Source: Peptoniphilus catoniae (GTDB taxonomy: Bacteria > Bacillota > Clostridia > Tissierellales > Peptoniphilaceae). Taken from it: 64,000 bases of DNA. The notes beneath the pieces were generated by a model that did not search any database, was not told where the DNA came from, and saw only the letters and a list, made by a program, of their open reading frames with translations. Made by a program: the position numbers and the translations under genes. Below, piece after piece: positions 58,806 to 64,000 of this stretch (position 1 is its first letter; every line of letters starts with the position of its first letter). The stretch spans positions 1 to 64,000 of the forward strand of contig NZ_LR588413.1 in NCBI RefSeq assembly GCF_901447155.2, given 5' to 3'.

Positions 58806-59281
58806 AAGCAATTTATGCGGGCAGCTTTGATCCCGTGACAAATGGTCACTTAGACATTATAATGAGAGCGAAAAATATTTTTGGCGAGTTAATAGTGTCT
58901 GTACTTAATAATACAAATAAAAAAAGTTTATTTACAGTAGAGGAGAGGATGCGGCTGCTTAATGAGGTTTTAAAAGATGTAGACGGAGTGTATGTAGATT
59001 CTTTTGAAGGCTTGTTAGTTGATTATGCCAAAAAGAAAAATTGTCGCACAATTGTAAGAGGTCTTAGGTCTGCTTCAGACTACATAAATGAGTATACTTT
59101 AGCCATGGCTAATATGCACTATAAGGATGGAGTTGAAACTGTATTTTTACTTTCATCAAATAATAATTTATTTGTCAGCTCAACCTTAGCTAAAGAGGTG
59201 GCACAGTTTGGCGGAGATTTGTCTTTGTTTGTACCCGATGTAGTGGGCAAAGCTATGAAAGAAAAATTAATTAGGAGGTAA
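58802..59281 (+). CDS. coaD: Phosphopantetheine adenylyltransferase
   Basis: 159 residues from ATG at 58802. AIYAGSFDPVTNGHLDIIMRA has the TxGH nucleotidyltransferase motif (TNGH); RGLRSASDYINEYTLA and FLLSSNNNLFVSSTLAKEVA are family markers. It makes dephospho-CoA. Coupled to rsmD. Confidence 0.97.
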   Translation: MKAIYAGSFDPVTNGHLDIIMRAKNIFGELIVSVLNNTNKKSLFTVEERMRLLNEVLKDVDGVYVDSFEGLLVDYAKKKNCRTIVRGLRSASDYINEYTLAMANMHYKDGVETVFLLSSNNNLFVSSTLAKEVAQFGGDLSLFVPDVVGKAMKEKLIRR

Positions 59282-59284
59282 CTT

Positions 59285-59725
59285 ATGAATTTATTGGAAT
59301 TAGTTGAAGAACTTGAGGATTTAATTGAAACATCAAGTCAAATCCCACTTACGGGAAAGGTAATGTTGGACAGAGATGAGCTACTTGAGTTGGTAAATGA
59401 AATGAAGAATGAAATACCTACAGAAGTAAGAGAGGCTCAAAGAATAAGCACAGATAGAGATACGATTATTCAAAGTGCCCAAACAGAAGCTGATAATATA
59501 ATTGCGGGAGCTAGATCTCACGCTGAAGAAATTATATCTAAAGACGAACTTGTTTTACAAGCAAATCAAAGAGCTGATGAAATATTAAAGTCTGCAAATG
59601 AAGAGTCCACAAAGATTAGAGAAGGGGCAAGAGACTATGCCGATGAACTTCTTGAAAATACACAAGTTAATTTATCAGACATTATAAAATTACTAAATGA
59701 AAATAGACAAGAACTTAGGGGATAA
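59285..59725 (+). CDS. Coiled-coil protein (DivIVA / ATP-synthase-b-like helix)
   Basis: 146 residues, almost fully helical. MLDRDELLELVNEMKNEIPTE is followed by a long Ala/Glu/Arg coil (EAQRISTDRDTIIQSAQTEAD, ADEILKSANEESTKIREGARDYADELL). Similar short proteins follow coaD in many Clostridia. It may scaffold or belong to the cell-division apparatus; the function is unknown. AGGAGG precedes ATG by a short gap. Confidence 0.75.
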   Translation: MNLLELVEELEDLIETSSQIPLTGKVMLDRDELLELVNEMKNEIPTEVREAQRISTDRDTIIQSAQTEADNIIAGARSHAEEIISKDELVLQANQRADEILKSANEESTKIREGARDYADELLENTQVNLSDIIKLLNENRQELRG

Positions 59726-59741
59726 ACCCTAAGTTCTTTTT
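59711..59741. terminator. Shared terminator of the coiled-coil gene and tmcAL
   Basis: GAACTTAGGG (59711-59720) pairs with CCCTAAGTTC (59727-59736), with T residues following. It overlaps the ends of both convergent genes. Confidence 0.8.
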
Positions 59742-60910
59742 ATTTTGCTACTTACCAGGTAATCTTCTCCTGCAGGTTTATTTAAAATATTGTTGTATAA
59801 ATCTGTAGCAAAGCTTTCTTTTAGAGCAATTTTTTTAACAATAGAATCATCATCAAGGGACTTTATTTTTACAAACTTATCAATATAAGTTATCTTTTTT
59901 TCTTTTAAAACTTTAAGAATGGAGAAGCCATTTTCGCTTGCTCCTAAAATTCTTATGTAAGGAGCACTTAGTGAGCTTAAAATAAAATCTTTTTTTAAAT
60001 CCAAGACTATTTGTATAATAAGTCTTGTTATTCGTGAATAGGTATACCTTTTAGACGATACTTTTTTTATAAATTCGTAGATATCCTTTGAGTCCATAAA
60101 TTCTAAAAATCTTTTTTCAATTCCTTTTTCATAATCAATGTAGTCAGTATAATTAATATCCTCTTTTAAAATTATATACTTAAAGATTTTAAAGAAATCA
60201 TTTAGATAAACTTTAGGTTGTGATATAAGCTCATTGTAGGAGTTTTGAGGAACCAGATCTTTTATTATTAAAAAATTATTTTTTTCAATCTCTTTTCTTA
60301 TAAAACTTGATGATGAAAAGTTATTAATTGCTCTTGTTGATTTATGAGAAGCATATTTTCTTTTAATGTGTATAGGCTTAATCTGTGACTTGTAAAAATC
60401 AAGAGCCCTTAAATATTCAAGGCCTAAAATATTGTTAGGCTTTTTAATAATACTTTTATATTCAAAAGTTAAAAAATCATAGGATAATTCTCTTGCAACA
60501 GGATAGGAGTAGCCCATAAATAAATATTTTCTAATATTTATATCAGATACGGATTTATTAGCATCAATTAAAGTCTTAATATTAACTAGATCTTTAATAT
60601 TATCTTCAAGCCCGAAACAAAGGTAATCAATACAGTCCATAGAGTTTAAAATTCCTATCGCCCCTTTTGCAAATATTTCAGCATTAGATGTTGAAAAAAC
60701 ACAAGGCAGTTCAATTACAAGATCAGCTCCATTTTCCAAGGCTATAAGAGCTCTTGTAAACTTATCTATAATTGCAGGTGTGCCTCTTTGAGTAAAGGAC
60801 GAACTCATTATAACAATGACATTTGATTCATTATTTTTAATTTTTTCAATTTGATATTTATGACCCTTGTGAAAAGGATTATATTCTGCCACAATGGCTG
60901 TATTTTTCAT
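59729..60910 (-). CDS. tmcAL: tRNA(Met) cytidine acetate ligase (TmcAL/YlbM)
   Basis: 393 residues from ATG at 60910, behind AGAGGTG. AIVAEYNPFHKGHKYQIEK has the HxGH nucleotidyltransferase motif; VIMSSSFTQRGTPAIIDKFTRA, ADLVIELPCVFSTSNAEIFA and SSSFIRKEIE fit the YlbM family. In Bacillus it uses acetate and ATP to make N4-acetylcytidine at the wobble position of elongator tRNA-Met. It is divergent from ackA, an acetate-linked neighbour. Confidence 0.9.
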   Translation of the reverse strand: MKNTAIVAEYNPFHKGHKYQIEKIKNNESNVIVIMSSSFTQRGTPAIIDKFTRALIALENGADLVIELPCVFSTSNAEIFAKGAIGILNSMDCIDYLCFGLEDNIKDLVNIKTLIDANKSVSDINIRKYLFMGYSYPVARELSYDFLTFEYKSIIKKPNNILGLEYLRALDFYKSQIKPIHIKRKYASHKSTRAINNFSSSSFIRKEIEKNNFLIIKDLVPQNSYNELISQPKVYLNDFFKIFKYIILKEDINYTDYIDYEKGIEKRFLEFMDSKDIYEFIKKVSSKRYTYSRITRLIIQIVLDLKKDFILSSLSAPYIRILGASENGFSILKVLKEKKITYIDKFVKIKSLDDDSIVKKIALKESFATDLYNNILNKPAGEDYLVSSKIKRT

Positions 60911-60983
60911 AAAACACCTCTGTGTAAGATAATTATATGATATAATAAAATAGTTACGAAATAAAGTAATATGGGAGGTAAAC

Positions 60984-62186
60984 ATGAATATTTTAGTTAT
61001 TAACTGCGGATCTTCATCTTTAAAGTATCAGTTAATTAATATGAAAGATGAAAGTATTTTAGCTAAGGGACTTGTAGAGAGAATAGGAATTGAAGGATCA
61101 GTTGTAAAGCACAAAACTCCACAAAAAGGAGAACACATTATAAAAGAGCCGCTTAAAGATCACAAAGCAGCTTTAAAAATAGTTATGAGTTCGTTAGTTG
61201 ATAAGGAATATGGAGCGATTTCATCTCTTGATGAAATTGATGCTGTAGGACATAGGGTAGTACACGGTGGAGAGGATTTTGCACAAAGCGTTCCTATAGA
61301 TGAAAAGGTAATGGAAGCTATTGATAGGAATATAGATCTTGCGCCTTTACACAATCCTCCTAATATTATGGGTATTGAAGCTTGCAAAAACTTGCTTCCA
61401 AAAGCAAAACAAGTTGCTGTTTTTGACACAGCATTTCATCAAACAATGCCTTCTGTTAATTATATATACGCTTTACCATATGAAGAATATGAAAAGCATA
61501 AAATAAGAAGATACGGATTCCACGGGACATCTCATAAGTATGTTACAGAAAGAGCAGCGAGTATTCTTGGCAAGAATGTAGACGAGGTTAATTTAATTAC
61601 TTGCCATTTAGGAAATGGATCAAGTATTACAGCTGTTAAAGGTGGAAAATCAATTGACACCTCTATGGGACTTACACCTCTTGAAGGGCTTCCTATGGGT
61701 ACAAGAACAGGTAATATAGATCCTGCAATAATTAAATTTTTAATGGATAAGGAAAACTTATCTATAGATGAAGTTAATGAAATAATAAATAAGAAATCCG
61801 GAGTTCTAGGAATTTCAGGAGTAAGCTCAGATTTCAGAGACATTGAAAATGCAGCAGAAAAAGGCAATGAGAGAGCGAAACTTGCACTTGATATATTTGA
61901 AAGTTCAGTAGCAAAATTTGTGGCTTCTTATTTGACAGAGTTTGATAATATCAGCGACATTGACGGAATAGTATTTACTGCCGGTCTTGGAGAAAATGCA
62001 AAGACAACTAGGGCAAATGTAGCAAAAAAATTATCAGTATTTGGAATTAAAATAGATGAAAATGCTAATGATGTAAGGGGGAAAGAAAGGATTATATCAT
62101 CTGAAGATTCAACAATACCCTTACTTACTATTCCAACAAATGAAGAACTTATGATAGCAAAAGACACAATGAGACTTGCAAAATAA
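60984..62186 (+). CDS. ackA: Acetate kinase
   Basis: 400 residues. [50 protein letters not shown] and [17 protein letters not shown] are canonical ASKHA acetate kinase motifs. It makes ATP from acetyl phosphate in fermentation. GGGAGG precedes ATG. A TATAAT lies at about 60938, between it and tmcAL. Confidence 0.98.
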   Translation: MNILVINCGSSSLKYQLINMKDESILAKGLVERIGIEGSVVKHKTPQKGEHIIKEPLKDHKAALKIVMSSLVDKEYGAISSLDEIDAVGHRVVHGGEDFAQSVPIDEKVMEAIDRNIDLAPLHNPPNIMGIEACKNLLPKAKQVAVFDTAFHQTMPSVNYIYALPYEEYEKHKIRRYGFHGTSHKYVTERAASILGKNVDEVNLITCHLGNGSSITAVKGGKSIDTSMGLTPLEGLPMGTRTGNIDPAIIKFLMDKENLSIDEVNEIINKKSGVLGISGVSSDFRDIENAAEKGNERAKLALDIFESSVAKFVASYLTEFDNISDIDGIVFTAGLGENAKTTRANVAKKLSVFGIKIDENANDVRGKERIISSEDSTIPLLTIPTNEELMIAKDTMRLAK

Positions 62187-62198
62187 TCTAGTGACTTG

Positions 62199-62227
62199 TT
62201 GACAAAGATATTTTACCAGGGTATAAT
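62199..62227 (+). promoter_or_regulatory. Promoter of DUF177-rpmF
   Basis: Perfect TTGACA (62199-62204), 17 bases, perfect TATAAT (62222-62227), directly after ackA. Confidence 0.9.
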
Positions 62228-62258
62228 ATAGTGTGCTAATTTTAGGTGATGATCAATT

Positions 62259-62783
62259 ATGAGAGTAGATTTAAAGAATTTTATAAACAGTGATGACGTC
62301 ACTATGGAATTTGCCGGCGAGTTGGATAGGTATCACAGTGATTATGATACTGAAGACTTAAATTTAATATTACCTATAAAATATAAAGGAACGGTATATG
62401 ATATAGGGGATGAATTACTTCTTGATTTATCAATAGTTTATAAGTATAAAACTCAATGTGACAGATGTTTAAAACCAATTGTTAAAGAGGAAGAGTCTGA
62501 ACTAGAAGCATATTTTTTAAAGACTAAACAATTTGATTTAGCTGATGAAGCTGATGTTCAATACTTTGAATTAGAAAATCAGGAAATACTTCTTGATGAT
62601 ATTATAATATCTCAAATAATTACAGATAGGCCATTAAAGAACCTGTGTAATGAGAATTGTTTAGGTTTGTGTCCAAAGTGTGGAAAGGATTTAAATGAAG
62701 GTCCCTGCGAATGTGAATCTGAAGCAGATATTGACCCGAGATTTGAAAGTTTATTAGATTTGTTTAACGATGAGGAGGTGTAA
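62259..62783 (+). CDS. YceD/DUF177-family protein
   Basis: 174 residues. YKYKTQCDRCLKPI (CxxC), then NLCNENCLGLCPKCGKDLNEGPCEC with a multi-Cys zinc end, is the DUF177 signature. It precedes rpmF in most bacteria and is linked to 23S rRNA accumulation. GGTGATG precedes ATG. Confidence 0.93.
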   Translation: MRVDLKNFINSDDVTMEFAGELDRYHSDYDTEDLNLILPIKYKGTVYDIGDELLLDLSIVYKYKTQCDRCLKPIVKEEESELEAYFLKTKQFDLADEADVQYFELENQEILLDDIIISQIITDRPLKNLCNENCLGLCPKCGKDLNEGPCECESEADIDPRFESLLDLFNDEEV

Positions 62784-62785
62784 TA

Positions 62786-62965
62786 ATGGCAGTACCTAAG
62801 GGAAAAACTTCAAAACAAAGAAGAAATAAAAGAAGAGCATCTTCTTATAGATTAAATAAAGCTACTGTTGTGGAATGTTCAAATTGCCATGAACCTAAAT
62901 TACCGCATAGAGTATGTCCGAGCTGTGGACACTATGACGGAAAAGAAGTAATAACAGTTGACTAA
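62786..62965 (+). CDS. rpmF: 50S ribosomal protein L32
   Basis: 59 residues. AVPKGKTSKQRRNKRRASS, then VECSNCHEPKLPHRVCPSCGHYDGKEVI with four zinc Cys. It begins three bases after the DUF177 stop, behind GAGGAGGTG. The terminator at 62973-63004 follows. Confidence 0.97.
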   Translation: MAVPKGKTSKQRRNKRRASSYRLNKATVVECSNCHEPKLPHRVCPSCGHYDGKEVITVD

Positions 62966-62972
62966 TAAAGAG

Positions 62973-63004
62973 AACTTCCTATTTAATTAATAGGGAGTTT
63001 TTTT
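62973..63004 (+). terminator. Terminator of rpmF
   Basis: AACTTCCTATT (62973-62983) pairs with AATAGGGAGTT (62989-62999, one G-U pair), with a T run after. Confidence 0.88.
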
Positions 63005-63093
63005 ATGTAGAATTTTGCCTAATATGGCAGTGATGAAATTTAATTCGGATTATGTTAAAATACAGTATAAATAAAATTTGAAAGGGGAAACTT

Positions 63094-63819
63094 ATGTCAG
63101 GACATTCTAAATGGAACAATATTAAAAATAAAAAGGGAAAAGAAGATGCCAAAAAGGGTAAAATTTTTACAAAACTTGGCAGAAATATAATAGTAGCAGT
63201 TAGAGAAGGTGGACCTGACCCCAACTATAACCCATCATTAAAGGTAGCTATTGATAAGGCTAAGTCTGAAAATATGCCTAATGACAATATAGAAAGGGCT
63301 ATTAAAAAAGGTAGTGGAGAAGGTTCAGAGGACAATTACGAACAAGTTATATATGAAGGTTATGGACCCAGTGGAATAGCAATTATGGTGGATTGCTTAA
63401 CAGACAATAGAAATAGAACTGCACCTGATGTCAGACATATATTTGATAAAAATGGAGGCAATTTAGGTCAACCCGGTTGTGTTTCTTTCATGTTTTCTAA
63501 AAAAGGTCAACTTGTTATTGAAAAAACAGATTCCGTTGATGGAGAAGATCTTATGATGAATGCTATTGAAAGTGGTGCCGAAGATATATTGGAAGAAGAT
63601 GAAGTCTTTGAAGTCTTGACTGCGCCTGAAGACTACCAAAAGGTTAGAAAAGCCCTTGAAGATTTAGGTTATGATTTTATGCATTCAGACATTACTTATA
63701 TTCCTCAAAACTACACAGATCTTACAGATGAAGAAGACGTTAAAAAATTGGAAAAGTTAATTGATTCATTAGAAGATAACGACGATGTTCAAGATGTTTA
63801 TACAAACTGGGGAGAATAG
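63094..63819 (+). CDS. yebC: YebC/PmpR-family protein
   Basis: 241 residues. [29 protein letters not shown] is the family start (shown in parts: [19 protein letters not shown]), with [13 protein letters not shown] and [16 protein letters not shown] following. Members are DNA-binding regulators, and recent work also links them to translation of proline stretches. AAAGGGG precedes ATG. Confidence 0.95.
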   Translation: MSGHSKWNNIKNKKGKEDAKKGKIFTKLGRNIIVAVREGGPDPNYNPSLKVAIDKAKSENMPNDNIERAIKKGSGEGSEDNYEQVIYEGYGPSGIAIMVDCLTDNRNRTAPDVRHIFDKNGGNLGQPGCVSFMFSKKGQLVIEKTDSVDGEDLMMNAIESGAEDILEEDEVFEVLTAPEDYQKVRKALEDLGYDFMHSDITYIPQNYTDLTDEEDVKKLEKLIDSLEDNDDVQDVYTNWGE

Positions 63820-63824
63820 TAATT

Positions 63825-64000
63825 TTGAAAATACTTACAATAATGGGCTCAGAGAGAAAAAATAAAAATACTGCAAAGCTTCTTAACTTTTTTAATAAGA
63901 GATTTATTAAAGCTGAAGATGAAGTATATGAGTATATATTAAAAGATCTTAAATTTTCAGCCTGTATATCCTGCTATGGTTGTGCAAAGAAGCCTGCTTG
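63825..64000 (+). CDS. Flavodoxin-like NADPH-dependent FMN reductase, partial
   Basis: The first 58 residues only, running off the window. TTG start; KILTIMGSERKNKNTAKLL is the FMN phosphate-binding start of the NADPH-dependent FMN reductase / iron-sulfur flavoprotein group, and CISCYGCAKKPAC begins the Cys-rich segment of the latter. Confidence 0.7.
   Translation, partial: MKILTIMGSERKNKNTAKLLNFFNKRFIKAEDEVYEYILKDLKFSACISCYGCAKKPA

Overview
The window is AT-rich DNA from a low-GC Gram-positive anaerobe. Gene content and order (rpmB / Asp23 / DAK kinase / recG / rsmD / coaD; DUF177-rpmF; a T-box in front of valS; many TTG and GTG starts with strong AGGAGG sites) fit the Tissierellia, most likely Peptoniphilaceae (Peptoniphilus and relatives). 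The genus is an inference from gene content, not a database match.

Region 1 (1-2983) holds the end of an rRNA operon: 5S rRNA followed by nine tRNA genes (Asn, Leu, fMet, Glu, Val, Asp, Thr, Tyr, Gly) and a terminator. After it come a frameshifted zinc-ribbon membrane protein, a decayed IS3-type transposase fragment, and two tRNA-Arg genes behind a consensus promoter.

Region 2 (about 2950-39501) is a complete-looking 36.4 kb siphovirus prophage. It is integrated at the 3' end of tRNA-Arg(ACG) and bounded by perfect 112-bp direct repeats (attL 2950-3061, attR 39390-39501). From left to right it carries: an integrase with putative arm sites; a leftward lysogeny and immunity arm (a two-repeat superinfection-exclusion-like membrane protein, an ImmA-like protease, a NYN-domain protein with two candidate small RNAs, and a CI-like repressor); a divergent operator region; many small early genes; a recombination and replication block (Rad52-like annealing protein, DnaD-like initiator carrying four iterons, DnaC-like loader, SSB); and a MazG-like enzyme and sigma-like late regulator. 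Next come a self-contained AAA ATPase / TOPRIM-like pair that looks like a defence cassette, and a ParB / DpdA-like transglycosylase / YhhQ transporter module that suggests 7-deazaguanine modification of phage DNA. The rest is a standard packaging, head, tail, baseplate, endolysin and holin set. The tail chaperone pair has a -1 slippery site. The endolysin is split by an in-frame TGA. The DpdA-like gene is interrupted at two poly-G tracts.

Region 3 (39502-64000) is conserved chromosome: HD protein, M18 aminopeptidase, rpsD, SAH/MTA deaminase-like amidohydrolase, trpS, T-box/valS, folC, DUF4364, CPBP protease, sirtuin, methyltransferase, hslO, two tRNAs, rpmB, Asp23, fakA-like gene, recG, rsmD, coaD, tmcAL, ackA, DUF177/rpmF, yebC and the start of a flavodoxin-like reductase.

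The items most worth following up are the poly-G-interrupted DpdA module, the NYN gene with its promoter-hairpin leader and a separate small RNA, and the ATPase/TOPRIM-like cassette.
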